From the NCBI GenBank assembly GCA_001442985.1, contig LDYB01000007.1, positions 1-64,000 of the forward strand: a DNA stretch of 64,000 nucleotides. The letters run 5' to 3'. A model generated the notes under the pieces. That model worked only from the letters and a program-made list of their open reading frames with translations, made no database searches and had not been told where the DNA came from. Each line of letters starts with the position of its first letter. Position 1 is the first letter of the stretch. This stretch comes from Armatimonadetes bacterium DC (GTDB lineage Bacteria; Armatimonadota; Fimbriimonadia; Fimbriimonadales; GBS-DC). Made by a program: the position numbers and the translations under genes. This document shows, in pieces, positions 7,965 to 16,990 of this stretch.

Positions 7965-8723
7965 ATGCGACACCGAAAAGGTTTCACCCTGATCGAGCTG
8001 CTGGTGGTGATAGCGATTATCGCCATTCTGGCGGCGATCCTGTTTCCCGTTTTTGCACAGGCGCGCGAGCGCGCCCGGATGGTGGCGTGTGCCTCCAACG
8101 CACGCCAGCTCGCGATTGCGGTAATGACCTATGTGCAAGACTTTGAGGAGGCGTTTCCGCCTTCCACAAACTACGCCGTGCCCACCAATGTGCCCGAACG
8201 CATCTGGACGCGCCTCATTCAGCCGTATGTGAAGGACACAAACATCTTCACCTGTCCCAGTGCGTCGCGTACTGGGTTCCCGACGGACTGGTCTACGCGC
8301 GGGGTCGGCTCCATCGGCTACACCGCTGCCACTGCTTACGATCCGCTGCAGTTAGAGGGCTTCGCCACGCCTGTAACCCTGCCTCAAATGGACGAACCTG
8401 CCCGCACGCCCCTGTTCGGCGACACCGCCAGCGGTCCCACCAGCGAAAAATATCGGGGCTATGTGTTTGACCCTTATGTGGGTCAGCCCAATCCGATAGA
8501 CCCCCGATTGGGCACGCCGCTGGTGGCAGATCGCGACCTTGTGCGGGAGCTCAATCACCTGCCGCCTTCCCAGCTGAAGCCACTCTATGCACGCCATCAC
8601 GCAACTGGCGACAACAGGGGATTGGCGATGCTCATCTTTGGGGACGGGCATGTGAAGCCCTACTCGGCAGCGTCAATCCTGGCACAGGAGCGCGGCGCCA
8701 ACCTGCTGTGGCGGTTTCGGTAA
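7965..8723 (+). CDS. Type II/IV prepilin-like protein with DUF1559-type C-terminus
   Basis: 252 residues. The N-terminus [18 protein letters not shown] is a prepilin cleavage/methylation site (G-FTLIE) with a hydrophobic stalk. [24 protein letters not shown] follows, as in the secreted pilin-like families abundant in Planctomycetes and Armatimonadota. Near the C-terminus is a histidine-rich stretch and FGDGHVK, the DG of the H-x9-DG motif. It would be processed by a prepilin peptidase and assembled or anchored at the envelope; its function is unknown. ATG 7965 is chosen because the -10 element lies 6 nt upstream. Confidence 0.85.
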   Translation: MRHRKGFTLIELLVVIAIIAILAAILFPVFAQARERARMVACASNARQLAIAVMTYVQDFEEAFPPSTNYAVPTNVPERIWTRLIQPYVKDTNIFTCPSASRTGFPTDWSTRGVGSIGYTAATAYDPLQLEGFATPVTLPQMDEPARTPLFGDTASGPTSEKYRGYVFDPYVGQPNPIDPRLGTPLVADRDLVRELNHLPPSQLKPLYARHHATGDNRGLAMLIFGDGHVKPYSAASILAQERGANLLWRFR

Positions 8724-8730
8724 AACAGAC

Positions 8731-8752
8731 GCCCTCCCGAAAAAGGGAGGGC
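8731..8752. terminator. Bidirectional hairpin between convergent genes
   Basis: Eight-bp GC-rich arms (8731-8738 and 8745-8752) with a GAAAAA loop lie between two genes that converge at 8723 and 8760. There is no long T-tract on the plus side, so it may be a weak intrinsic terminator or a 3' stabiliser. Confidence 0.7.
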
Positions 8753-8759
8753 TTGACTC

Positions 8760-9992
8760 TTATGGAACGAAGCTCTGACTGCGAACAGCAAAGCGAACCT
8801 GCCCGCTGGCGCTGATGGGGCGCCCCGCAAAGTAGTCGAGGATGACGCTCGCAGGCGCCGTGGAGACCAGCACAGTACATTCGCCATCTACCTGGGTGCT
8901 CCGTGCAAGGCTCCAACTACTGTTCCAGCCTGAGAGGCTTGTCAGGTCGGGCGTGGTGTAGGTGGTGTCCGTTCCCAGCCATGCCCTGGTGAACAGCACG
9001 CTCCAGCGCAGGTTGCCCTGAGAGAGGCGTAGTATATAGGCGCGTGGTGTTTCGGCGTAGTCCAGACCCGCTACCGTTACGGTAACCGCGCCCGTGCTGC
9101 TCGATGTGAAGGAAGCAGCGGTGTAAGGTGGGGGTAGGGTCAAGTCCACACTATTCCCAAAACTCGCCTGCACCAGCACAACGCCCCGATCTGTACCGAT
9201 GGCGTTAAGACGGAACAGCGTGCCCGCAGGCGCCACACCCGATGGAAAGATGGGGTAGCGCATCAGCGTTCCGTTGCCCACAATCGTACCGACCCCAATC
9301 AGTGTGGAGCGTGTACCGGAAACATAGAAGAACTGCCCTGCCACCTGCTCGGTCATGTCGGCGCCACTGACGGTGGCGGTGCCTGCAGTGATGTCCACCA
9401 CGCGGCGCAAAGTCTCGTCGCTCGCGCTGAAGTCCACTGTGTAGGTTCTGTCTTGCGTGAAGCTCTGGTTCGGGTGGAACCACAGGCGGTTGGGCACACC
9501 GCCGCTGCTTCGGACGGAAATCACATCGTAACTGCCGGCAGGAACCGGTTTGGTCTGGCTGTTTACGAAGGGGACCTCTCCGATTCCCGTAAGGGCGCTG
9601 CCGCCGTTCAAACCGCTGACATTAACGCTGACATTCACTTCCGCGGGTGGGGTCGCGGGACCGCAGGTCGCCGAAAGGCTGGGGGTTTCGGCGCGGGTGG
9701 TGTGAACCACATAAACTGTTGTTTTATCTCCGGGGCAGACCCAGGCGACAGAATAGCGCCCTGCGGCGTCGTTCACAGGTACTGAGCCGCTGGTGGAGGA
9801 AAGCGTCTGCCATGTGCCCTCTTTCCCATCCTGAAACGCGACCCACTGGGCGCCCGTGAGGGTGAGGGACACCGTGTTGCCCGCGCCGCCTCCGTTTCCG
9901 CCGCCTCCGCCGCCCCCACAACCTGCAAGCGTCAACGAGGCGACAATTAGCAGGCTTATTCCAGGTACGCTCCATGCGTTGCGGTTTCTCAT
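8760..9992 (-). CDS. Hypothetical lipoprotein
   Basis: 410 residues from ATG 9992, which follows an AGGAGG ribosome site and a GGTACTAT box. The N-terminus is a lipoprotein signal with lipobox LTLAGC, then a Gly-rich linker. The rest is predicted beta-rich (LTLTGAQWVAFQDG, SVNVSGLNGG, VTVTVAGLDYAETPRAYIL), probably several small beta-sandwich domains. I recognise no catalytic motif or family. It would be anchored on the outer face of a membrane. It stands alone, converging with the prepilin gene. Confidence 0.75.
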   Translation of the reverse strand: MRNRNAWSVPGISLLIVASLTLAGCGGGGGGGNGGGAGNTVSLTLTGAQWVAFQDGKEGTWQTLSSTSGSVPVNDAAGRYSVAWVCPGDKTTVYVVHTTRAETPSLSATCGPATPPAEVNVSVNVSGLNGGSALTGIGEVPFVNSQTKPVPAGSYDVISVRSSGGVPNRLWFHPNQSFTQDRTYTVDFSASDETLRRVVDITAGTATVSGADMTEQVAGQFFYVSGTRSTLIGVGTIVGNGTLMRYPIFPSGVAPAGTLFRLNAIGTDRGVVLVQASFGNSVDLTLPPPYTAASFTSSSTGAVTVTVAGLDYAETPRAYILRLSQGNLRWSVLFTRAWLGTDTTYTTPDLTSLSGWNSSWSLARSTQVDGECTVLVSTAPASVILDYFAGRPISASGQVRFAVRSQSFVP

Positions 9993-10043
9993 CCTATAAC
10001 CTCCTGCCTTTATAGTACCCCACATTAGACGCCCTGCAGCGCC

Positions 10044-10829
10044 CTAAGTTCCTGAACCTGTAAACCATTTCAGGTAGAGACGCACGATGGTGTAGAGCAT
10101 CACGCCAGCGAAGAGCAGGCGTAGTGCGCTGGCGGGCATATGCTTCGCGAGGCGCACGCCTGCACGCGCGCCCAGCAGAATCCCCAGCACGGCGGGCACC
10201 ACAATATCGGGCAGCAACTTGCCCTGCACGAGGTAGAGCAGGGCACTGACGGAGGCGGTCGCGCCAATCAGGAAGGTGCTGGTGCCGATGGCGCATCGCA
10301 GGGGCGCTTTGAGAATCGTGTGGATCAGGGGCACCTGAATCAGCCCGCCGCCGACGCCCAGCATCGCCGAGATAATCCCGCCCAGCATAGAAAGCCCTGC
10401 CGCGAGCGTGCGCTGGTTCGGGTTCCACTGAGTACGACACGGGGTGCTGGGCGCCTCCACCGGAGCAGGGTGGCGTGCTGCCCAGAGCATCTGCCCCAGC
10501 ACATAGAGGATGAGCAGGATGAATAGCCCTGCAATCCATTTCGCGGGGATAACCCCTGCCAGCAGACCGCCTGCAATCGCGCCCAGAATAGTGGGAATCA
10601 GCAAGCGCACTGCCAGGCGCCAGTCTACCAGCCCTGCCTGCAGGTAAGCGGGCGCGCCTGCACACGAGGTGGCTGCCACCGCCACCAGACTCGCCGCCAC
10701 CGCCTGCTTGATAGGCACATCCATCAGCAGGGTCAGGGCAGGCACGAGAATAATGCCGCCGCCCAGCCCCAGCATCGCACCAAATGCGCCTGCCCCCAGC
10801 GCAATCGGAAAAATCCAGAGGGTACTCAT
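10044..10829 (-). CDS. TSUP family membrane permease (TauE/SafE type)
   Basis: 261 residues with about eight membrane helices. The two internal repeats both carry the family glycine pattern: GAFGAMLGLGGGIILVPALTLL at the N-terminus and GIISAMLGVGGGLIQVPLI in the middle. The family exports sulfite, sulfoacetate and other organosulfur anions; the substrate here is unknown. Its start overlaps the stop of the upstream DUF2961 gene by 4 nt, so the two are translationally coupled although no functional link is evident. Confidence 0.88.
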   Translation of the reverse strand: MSTLWIFPIALGAGAFGAMLGLGGGIILVPALTLLMDVPIKQAVAASLVAVAATSCAGAPAYLQAGLVDWRLAVRLLIPTILGAIAGGLLAGVIPAKWIAGLFILLILYVLGQMLWAARHPAPVEAPSTPCRTQWNPNQRTLAAGLSMLGGIISAMLGVGGGLIQVPLIHTILKAPLRCAIGTSTFLIGATASVSALLYLVQGKLLPDIVVPAVLGILLGARAGVRLAKHMPASALRLLFAGVMLYTIVRLYLKWFTGSGT

Positions 10830-11983
10830 CCTGAAGAGCGCATATTGCGGGGTAGTCGCTCGTTCACGGGCGGGAGCGGCGGAAACGGCTTGTGCGGCTC
10901 CGTCTGATACCAGTACGCCACGCTTGAATAGTCGTTCTCCTGCAGATTCGCGTGCCCATGCTCAATACTCACGCGGATAGAACGGCTGAACAGAATCGGG
11001 TCTTCAATATGAAAACGGTACGAGGTACACTGGTGGCGGTCGGGGAATTTGGGGTCATGCTCAGGAATGGAGGCGCCCGCATAGAGGTAGGCTCGCGGGT
11101 GCATCCCCCACGCCTGCGAGAGGTAGTCTTCGGAGCCTGTGCCGTGCAGGGAGGGCGGCCACGGCTCGCCGTCGATGAAAATCATGTCATCGCCCTCGCC
11201 CCACCATGTGTATTCCTTGATGATCTGCTCGTGGCTGCCCAGCTTGCGAATCACGGGCAGGGGGTCAATGTTGTCCACCGAAAGCACACATCCCACATAG
11301 TGCCCTGCGCCTTCTGCTTCCAGAATAAGGTAGTTCTCTTCGTCGCTCAGGTTGGGGGTGTCCAGCAGCTCCCAGTAGTTGCGTCGCTGTTCAAAGAGGT
11401 TGCCCTGCGTGCCGCGCGTGGGGTACTCCTGCCGATACTGCGCGTGGAACCGCAGCACATTCTCGGGGAGCGGGTTCTCGTAGGTTTCGTAGTCGATGTA
11501 GTAGTAAAACGAGCCGATGTCCACCTCGCATTCGTTCACCACCTCAAGGCGTGCCGACTGCGAGAAGGGCATCGGGAAATAGCAGTTGAGCGCGACACCG
11601 CCGCCATAGTTGCCTTCGTTATCGGTGTGGGTCACGGTTGCCAGCGGGAGCGACATAAAGGAGCGGGCGATGCCGTGTCCCAGCCCGAAGAAGTCGCCCA
11701 GCGGACTCAACACGCTGGGTTCGGTCTCGCCGTCCCAATACATTCGGAGCACCACCTTGCGCAGGTAGAGGGGATCGCGGCAGCCGACGGTAATCCAGAT
11801 GTGTCGGATGCACCCTGCTCCCTGCAGGTCGGCGAGTGTGGCGCTCGCGCCTGCGGGGATGGTGAGAAAATCGCGGTTGCCGCCCGTGCGGTCCCAGCTG
11901 GAAACGCGCTTCGTGCGCCCTTCGCGGCGAAAAACGAGCCGTGCTAACGGACCTGCGCCCTCGTAGCCTTTGAGAATCTCCAT
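10826..11983 (-). CDS. GH172-family (DUF2961) glycoside hydrolase-like protein
   Basis: 385 residues from ATG 11983, preceded by AGGAGG at a 9-nt spacing. Typical DUF2961 features are GGNRDFLTIPAGASATLADL, GCIRHIWIT, RMYWDGE, PLGDFFGLGHG, and the acidic block WWGEGDDMIFIDGE followed by GTGSEDYLSQAWG. Characterised GH172 members act on difructose anhydride and arabinofuranan, with catalytic glutamates in this C-terminal region. There is no signal peptide, so it is probably cytoplasmic. It is coupled to the TSUP permease gene downstream. Confidence 0.85.
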   Translation of the reverse strand: MEILKGYEGAGPLARLVFRREGRTKRVSSWDRTGGNRDFLTIPAGASATLADLQGAGCIRHIWITVGCRDPLYLRKVVLRMYWDGETEPSVLSPLGDFFGLGHGIARSFMSLPLATVTHTDNEGNYGGGVALNCYFPMPFSQSARLEVVNECEVDIGSFYYYIDYETYENPLPENVLRFHAQYRQEYPTRGTQGNLFEQRRNYWELLDTPNLSDEENYLILEAEGAGHYVGCVLSVDNIDPLPVIRKLGSHEQIIKEYTWWGEGDDMIFIDGEPWPPSLHGTGSEDYLSQAWGMHPRAYLYAGASIPEHDPKFPDRHQCTSYRFHIEDPILFSRSIRVSIEHGHANLQENDYSSVAYWYQTEPHKPFPPLPPVNERLPRNMRSSG

Positions 11984-12024
11984 AGTGAAAAACCTCCTGG
12001 AGCGCAATTTCTCGATGGATGAGT

Positions 12025-12648
12025 CTACTCCTGCTGTTGGAAGAGGGCACGCAGAGTCGGCATCGCCTGGCGCATCACGCGAGCGCGGTGGCTGATGCGA
12101 TTTTTGAACTCGGAGGGCAGCTCGGCGAGCGTGCAGCCGAGTTCGGGCACATAGAAGATGGGGTCATAGCCGAAGCCTGCTTGCCCGCGAGGGGCGTGGG
12201 TAATACGCCCCGCGAAGGTGTCCTCAAAAGTGCAAAGGTCGCCTGCGGGTGTCGCAATCGCAATTGCGCATCGGAAGCGGGCGGTGCGGCGTTCTTCGGG
12301 CACGGCGCTCAGCATGTTCAACAAAATGCCCATCTTGACGGGGAAGGGGGTCGCTTCGCCAGCGAATCGGCGTGAGAAGCGCCCTGGTTGCCCGTTCAGC
12401 GCGTCAATTTCCAGCCCGGCGTCGTCCGCCAGCGCGATTTCGCCTGTGAACTGGGTGCACGCCCGCGCTTTGATAATCGCATTCCCCACATAGGTATCCG
12501 CGGTTTCGTCGGGTTGCGGCGCGTTGGGATAGTCGGCGAGCAGAGCCACCTCCACACCCAGATCACGCAACCCCTGCTCCAGCAGCATGGCAATCTCTTT
12601 AGACTTGGAGCGGTTATGGCTGGCAATCACGATGCGTTTAGCAGCCAT
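12025..12648 (-). CDS. rdgB: Non-canonical purine NTP pyrophosphatase (HAM1/RdgB)
   Basis: 207 residues. Signature motifs are SHNRSKSKEIAMLL at the N-terminus, ADDAGLEIDALNGQPG, GYDPIF and SHRARVMRQ. It hydrolyses dITP, XTP and ITP to the monophosphates and pyrophosphate, cleaning the nucleotide pool. It is the last gene of a minus-strand operon (SIS protein, ArsC-like, RdgB); its start lies inside the end of the preceding gene with an 11-nt overlap. Confidence 0.94.
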   Translation of the reverse strand: MAAKRIVIASHNRSKSKEIAMLLEQGLRDLGVEVALLADYPNAPQPDETADTYVGNAIIKARACTQFTGEIALADDAGLEIDALNGQPGRFSRRFAGEATPFPVKMGILLNMLSAVPEERRTARFRCAIAIATPAGDLCTFEDTFAGRITHAPRGQAGFGYDPIFYVPELGCTLAELPSEFKNRISHRARVMRQAMPTLRALFQQQE

Positions 12649-13063
12649 CTTCCTCGCTCAGCATGCGGTTGATGAGCGCTTTGACACGCATCTCGATCAT
12701 ATCGCGCACGCGCCGAAACTCGTCCAGCGGTTTGCCCACGGGGTCGGGGATGTTCCACTGCTCCTTGATGCCCATATAGACTGCGGGGCAGAGGCTATCC
12801 GTATCGGCTTCGCACAGGCTCACCACAGCATCAAACTGGCTGACATCGAACTCCGCCACGCTTTTGGACGATTGGCGTGAGATATCGATGCCCTTTTCCG
12901 CCATCACGGCAATCGCGTTCGGATGCACATAGCCTGCGGGCAGTGTGCCCGCGCTGAAGGCGACCACACGCCCTTGACCGTAATAGTTGCCAAAGCCCTC
13001 TGCCATCTGGCTCCGGCACGAGTTGCCCACACACACGAACAGAATCGTTTTCGGCGTCTTCAT
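12638..13063 (-). CDS. Low-molecular-weight phosphatase / ArsC-type arsenate reductase
   Basis: 141 residues. The catalytic loop CVGNSCRSQ (C-x5-R-S) is at residues about 8-16. The DP pair of the family follows in WNIPDPVGKP, and FSAGT and EKGIDIS are also typical. The additional cysteine in SLCEAD fits thioredoxin-coupled arsenate reductases, but a tyrosine or protein phosphatase role is possible. ATG 13063 was chosen over a TTG at 13069 that overlaps the upstream stop. It is the middle gene of the SIS/arsC/rdgB operon. No arsenic transporter or ArsR is nearby. Confidence 0.8.
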   Translation of the reverse strand: MKTPKTILFVCVGNSCRSQMAEGFGNYYGQGRVVAFSAGTLPAGYVHPNAIAVMAEKGIDISRQSSKSVAEFDVSQFDAVVSLCEADTDSLCPAVYMGIKEQWNIPDPVGKPLDEFRRVRDMIEMRVKALINRMLSEEDGC

Positions 13064-13065
13064 GT

Positions 13066-13812
13066 TCAATACCCCTTCTGCTTGTACTCCTCAATACTCC
13101 GCTTGTAGCGTTCCTGCCCGTCGGGGCGATTGATGCTTGCCAGTACCGTGGGAGTATACCCCGCGTTGACCATGCGCTCGATAATCCCTGCGACGACTGC
13201 CCACAGCGCGACTGCCGCGCCGATTCCTGAAGCGGGGCAGAAGGGCACCTCCAGCCCCTCGATTTGCATCATGCCGTCGCCGTAGGGCGCGGCGTTGTCG
13301 ATCACGAGGTCAGCAACCTCATAGAGGCGTTTGCCCGACTCATGCTCCGACTGGAGTTTCGAGGAGTAGTCCAGCGCGGTGAGGGCAATCACGAACACGC
13401 CGCGCTCGCGCGCCTGAATTGCCAGCTCCACGGGGAAGGGGGTCTTGCCCGACACGCTGCCGATGACCAGCACATCGCCGGGCAGGATGCGGCTCCGATC
13501 CAGCGCGGCGGACACAATTGCCCGCACGGTTTCAGGGCGCGTTTGTCCCGAAACGCCCTGCGCCTCGCGATAGGGGTTCGGGTTGTTCACCGAGAGGTCA
13601 AAGTGAAACGGGGTGAACGCCGCCAGCCCGCCCGCGCGGTTAATCAGCTCGCGCGAGACGAGGTGCCCCGTGTCGTACACATGGATGACGCCCCCTTTCT
13701 GCAAGCACTCCGCGCAACGCTCTGCCGCCTGCTCAATCGCCTGAAGCGAACGACGCTCTAACTCCTGAATCTGCGCTCGAATCCGTTCGAAGTAGGCTTT
13801 GGGCAACTCCAT
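13066..13812 (-). CDS. SIS-domain sugar isomerase-like protein (UPF0309 type)
   Basis: 248 residues. A SIS fold is indicated by GGVIHVYDTGHLVSRELINRAGG, LPGDVLVIGSVSGKTPFPVELAIQARERG and VFVIALTALDYSS. These are the phosphosugar-binding elements of the UPF0309/sugar isomerase domain family. The exact phosphosugar is unknown. It starts the three-gene operon with arsC-like and rdgB. A GGTACAAT -10 ends 9 nt before the ATG. Confidence 0.8.
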   Translation of the reverse strand: MELPKAYFERIRAQIQELERRSLQAIEQAAERCAECLQKGGVIHVYDTGHLVSRELINRAGGLAAFTPFHFDLSVNNPNPYREAQGVSGQTRPETVRAIVSAALDRSRILPGDVLVIGSVSGKTPFPVELAIQARERGVFVIALTALDYSSKLQSEHESGKRLYEVADLVIDNAAPYGDGMMQIEGLEVPFCPASGIGAAVALWAVVAGIIERMVNAGYTPTVLASINRPDGQERYKRSIEEYKQKGY

Positions 13813-13821
13813 AGTAGGGGA

Positions 13822-13827
13822 ATTGTA
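13822..13827 (-). promoter_or_regulatory. -10 element TACAAT upstream of the SIS/arsC/rdgB operon
   Basis: On the minus strand GGTACAAT ends 9 nt before ATG 13812, leaving at most a 2-3 nt leader. It follows the genome-wide pattern seen in this window. Confidence 0.55.
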
Positions 13828-13828
13828 C

Positions 13829-15388
13829 CTACTCCACGCGGAAGAGGCGCCTGTCTACAAAGGTCTGCCCGAACATGTCTGTGGTGCGTACATAGAGGAC
13901 ATGCGTGCCGCGCGGGAGGTTGGCGGGCAGGCGTCCGCCCCACAGGTGAGGGCAGGGCATCGCGCCCGGCAAAGCGCGTCCCGGGAGTTTGTATTCCGTC
14001 TCGAGGCGTTTGAGTTCGGCATAGGCGGGGTCTACGCGCCCCTGCACGGGCTGGAGCCGTATCCATTCACCCTGTTCCCCGACACGCATCTCCACCACAG
14101 AGCGCTCCGAGCCAGCGAACACATTCACCAGCACCTCGGTTTCGGCGAGTTGCGCTTGCGGGATCGCGTCGGGCAGGTAGATGTTCATCTGGTAGTCCGC
14201 GGGGCGTCGCGACGCCTGATAGCGAATGCGGAACTTCGCGCGGTCAAAAGACACCCACAGGTAGCCGTTGGGCGTGCCATCGCGCATGGTGGTGTGGGGG
14301 ATGCCCGTCGGGTCGGGCGCGCCCGTCCACCAGCTGCCGCAGACAGTTACGGCGTTCCAGTGCAGGTGGGGTTGGCGTCCCTGCCAGCCATCCGCCGCGC
14401 CGAAGAAGCGCTGGGTCTGATAGTGGGTATGCGCCGAAAAAGAAAGTGTGTTGGGAAACGGTGCGAGCAGTTCGAACACGGCACGACGCTCCTCTTCAGG
14501 CCATTCCCACATCGGGATGTGCATACACAACACCACCCAGTGCTGGCGCGGTACATATTGCAGGTAGTTGCGGATGAATTCAATCTGTCGTTCGCCCAGT
14601 CCTGCCCGGTAGCGCCCGCGCTGACCGTTGCGTGCGCCCTCCCATACCACATCGTCCAGCACGAGGAAATGCACATGCCCGTACTGGAAGGCGTAATAGT
14701 TCGGTCCGAACACGCGCTCCCAGGTTTCGTCGCTATGTTCGTCGTCGGGCGAGTCGTAGTTCATATCGTGGTTGCCCAGCACATAGTAGAAGGGGATGCC
14801 GATGCGCCCGATTGCCTGAATCAGCGGGGGCATCACGGTGAGGTCATCAAAAACCACATCGCCCAGCACAATGCCGAACGCCGCTTCGCGGGTTCCTATC
14901 AGTTCCCGGAGCACATCGTGCGCGATATAGCTCACCTCGCGCAGGTCGCGGGGCTGGGTGTCTCCGAACATCAATACTGTGAACCGTTCCGACTCGCGTT
15001 GAGGGTAAAGCGGAAAGTCTACCGAAGCGGGCAGAGGTCCCGTGGGCGCAACGCCACGATAGCGCACCGGAGGGGAGCCTTGCGGCTTGTGGATATAGTA
15101 GAAGCGCGGCACATTGTCGGAGTCTATCGCGGTACGCCAGCCGCGGGGCTTAATCACGAAAATCTTCGTGTCTTCCCCCACAGGCAGGCGGTAGCGCCCT
15201 TTCGAGTCGGTGCGCACCACCTCACGCTGATTGGAGACCAGCACATTCGGGATGCCTGGCTCTCCTGAGTCGCGAACCCCGTTCTGATTGCGGTCATGGT
15301 ACACCACGCCTTCTACAAACGCGCCCTGCTGTGCCCAGACCAGCGTTAGGAGCGCAAGCAGACCCGTCAACACCATCCCTTTTCGCAT
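13829..15388 (-). CDS. Secreted calcineurin-like metallophosphoesterase
   Basis: 519 residues from ATG 15388. A signal peptide (MRKGMVLTGLLALLTLVWAQ) is followed by an SdrD-B/CNA-like domain (GVVYHDRNQNGVRDSGEPGI). The metallophosphatase domain then shows FGDTQ, LGDVVFDD, LGNHDMNYD, HIPMWEW and SAHTHYQ, which together supply the usual two-metal ligands. The C-terminal domain (about 380-519) is the beta-rich tail typical of this secreted phosphoesterase group. It probably hydrolyses phosphate esters outside the cytoplasm. The substrate is unknown. Confidence 0.88.
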   Translation of the reverse strand: MRKGMVLTGLLALLTLVWAQQGAFVEGVVYHDRNQNGVRDSGEPGIPNVLVSNQREVVRTDSKGRYRLPVGEDTKIFVIKPRGWRTAIDSDNVPRFYYIHKPQGSPPVRYRGVAPTGPLPASVDFPLYPQRESERFTVLMFGDTQPRDLREVSYIAHDVLRELIGTREAAFGIVLGDVVFDDLTVMPPLIQAIGRIGIPFYYVLGNHDMNYDSPDDEHSDETWERVFGPNYYAFQYGHVHFLVLDDVVWEGARNGQRGRYRAGLGERQIEFIRNYLQYVPRQHWVVLCMHIPMWEWPEEERRAVFELLAPFPNTLSFSAHTHYQTQRFFGAADGWQGRQPHLHWNAVTVCGSWWTGAPDPTGIPHTTMRDGTPNGYLWVSFDRAKFRIRYQASRRPADYQMNIYLPDAIPQAQLAETEVLVNVFAGSERSVVEMRVGEQGEWIRLQPVQGRVDPAYAELKRLETEYKLPGRALPGAMPCPHLWGGRLPANLPRGTHVLYVRTTDMFGQTFVDRRLFRVE

Positions 15389-15436
15389 GCGAGTACCCTC
15401 GTGCAAAGAATACGCCGTGCGAGAGGGGGTTCCTGT

Positions 15437-16687
15437 TTATCCACTCTCCTCCACAGGCAGCCACACGCGGAAGGTGCTGCCCACGCGGTACTCGCTCTCC
15501 ACCTCCACACGCCCCCCATGGGACTCCACAATATGTTTTACGATGGAGAGTCCCAACCCTGTGCCGCCTGTATCGCGCGAGCGGGTCTTGTCCACCCGAT
15601 AGAAGCGCTCAAAAATGCGCGGGATTTCGGAGCTGGGAATGCCGATTCCTGTGTCCTGTACTTCCACCACCACGAAGCCGTCGCGCATGGCGGCGCGCAC
15701 CCACACATGACCGCCCTGCTTGTTGTAGCGTATCGCGTTCGTGAGCAGGTTCAGCAGCACCTGCACCATCTGGTCTCGGCTGGCGAGCAATCGGAGGGGT
15801 TCCTGCAGTTCGCACTCAATGGTAACCTCGCGCTCTTTGGCTTCGCCCTGAACCTGTTGCACCACACTCCGAATGATGGGCGCGAGGTCTACTGGCTCTT
15901 TCTCTGGTGGGAGCGACTCGGCGCGGGATAGCACCAGCAGGTCGTCGGCAATACGGGCGAGGCGCTCGGTCTCCTGAACTATCAGCTGCAGGAAGCGTTC
16001 GCGCGTTTCGGGGGGCATCGCGCCGTCGTGCAACAGGGTTTCCGCCAGCGAACGAATGGACGCCAGCGGCGTGCGGAACTCGTGTGAGACATTCGCCACA
16101 AAATCGCGACGCACCTGCTCCAGCCGAACCAGCTCGCTCTTATCCAGCAACGCCACCGCGAACAGAGGGGTATTGCCGTCATCCCCCAGATACCAGATGC
16201 TTGCGACCACATGGCGCTCACGCGGATAGCTCAGCACAATTTCGCTGGTCAACTGATAGCGCCGTTGCACCGCATGCAGGTATAGCACATAGAGGTCGTA
16301 GCAGAAGGTGAGCGCTATAATCGACTTGCCTGTGAGCGGGCGATAGCCGAACCACTCATAGGCGGTGTGATTCACGAAACGCAGGTTGGCGTCCTGATCC
16401 CCAATCAGAATTGGGATGGGCAGCCCTTCCGCGAAACTGATGAATCGTCGGCGCAGGCGGGCAAAATCCAGGGTCTGGACCTCGTTCTCGGCGGCGAGGG
16501 TCTTGACGCGATTTTCCAGCTGTGCCTGATGCTGGGCTTCCTGACGCAGAAACCAGTAGACCAGAAGCCATGCACCCACCATCAAGATGGCGAGCGTTTC
16601 CACACCTGCTGGCGGGAGCGAAAAGAGGGCAATCGAGGCAGAAAGAATAGCCCCCACCGCTGCCAGACGCAGTGCCCACACTCTCAT
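15437..16687 (-). CDS. PhoR-like sensor histidine kinase
   Basis: 416 residues from ATG 16687. Two membrane helices lie in the first 55 residues with almost no extracytoplasmic loop. A PAS-like domain follows (GDQDANLRFVNHTAYEWFGYRP). The HisKA H-box is NVSHEFRTPLASIRSL. The HATPase domain shows N-box LLTNAIRYN, G1 VQDTGIGIP, F-box FERFYRVDKTRS and G2 GGTGLGLSIVKHI. All catalytic boxes are intact. No response regulator gene is adjacent, so this is an orphan kinase. A GGTATACT -10 sits about 27 nt upstream, with a GGGAGAGG ribosome site. Confidence 0.93.
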   Translation of the reverse strand: MRVWALRLAAVGAILSASIALFSLPPAGVETLAILMVGAWLLVYWFLRQEAQHQAQLENRVKTLAAENEVQTLDFARLRRRFISFAEGLPIPILIGDQDANLRFVNHTAYEWFGYRPLTGKSIIALTFCYDLYVLYLHAVQRRYQLTSEIVLSYPRERHVVASIWYLGDDGNTPLFAVALLDKSELVRLEQVRRDFVANVSHEFRTPLASIRSLAETLLHDGAMPPETRERFLQLIVQETERLARIADDLLVLSRAESLPPEKEPVDLAPIIRSVVQQVQGEAKEREVTIECELQEPLRLLASRDQMVQVLLNLLTNAIRYNKQGGHVWVRAAMRDGFVVVEVQDTGIGIPSSEIPRIFERFYRVDKTRSRDTGGTGLGLSIVKHIVESHGGRVEVESEYRVGSTFRVWLPVEESG

Positions 16688-16788
16688 AAAGAAGGCTCGC
16701 CTCTCCCGTATCAGTATACCTGTAATGGCGCAGTAACCCCTTAATTGTGCCATAAGCGGGGCGCCGTACTATGCCGAGAATTGCCATT

Positions 16789-16968
16789 ATGCAAATCAAA
16801 GGCGTTTCGGAGACGATGGTCAGTGCCGTGGGGGCAGGGGAGCCAACCCTCAAGGCACAGGCGCAGGTGAAGCTCGCTAAAAAAGTGCTGGACATGCAGA
16901 AAGAGCAGATGGCGACCTTGCTGAATCAGATGCAGGGGCTGGGTCAACGCATCGATGTGAGGGTCTGA
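16789..16968 (+). CDS. YjfB-like putative motility protein
   Basis: 59 residues from ATG 16789; ATG 16771 would add six residues. The sequence MQIKGVSETMVSAVGAG, then KLAKKVLDMQKEQMATLLNQM, matches the small YjfB family. Members are one amphipathic helix ending in a Leu-rich LLxxM segment, and they are often found near motility genes. Function is unproven in the family. The window also carries fliQ and fliR, consistent with a flagellated cell. A TACTAT box at 16767-16772 could serve as its -10. Confidence 0.65.
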   Translation: MQIKGVSETMVSAVGAGEPTLKAQAQVKLAKKVLDMQKEQMATLLNQMQGLGQRIDVRV

Positions 16969-16974
16969 AGCGGG

Positions 16975-16980
16975 TACACT
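16975..16980 (+). promoter_or_regulatory. -10 element TACACT of a near-leaderless promoter
   Basis: GGGTACACT ends 10 nt before ATG 16991 of the histidine phosphatase gene, giving an expected leader of only 3-4 nt. Confidence 0.5.
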
Positions 16981-16990
16981 TTACCCCGCG

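Noticed and set aside
13799-15268. 489-codon plus-strand open frame
   Set aside because: Antisense to the metallophosphoesterase, whose metal-binding motifs are intact; no start signal or recognisable domain.
15425-15445. TTATCCACT resembling a DnaA box
   Set aside because: A single near match at the end of the histidine kinase gene, far from dnaA and without companions.
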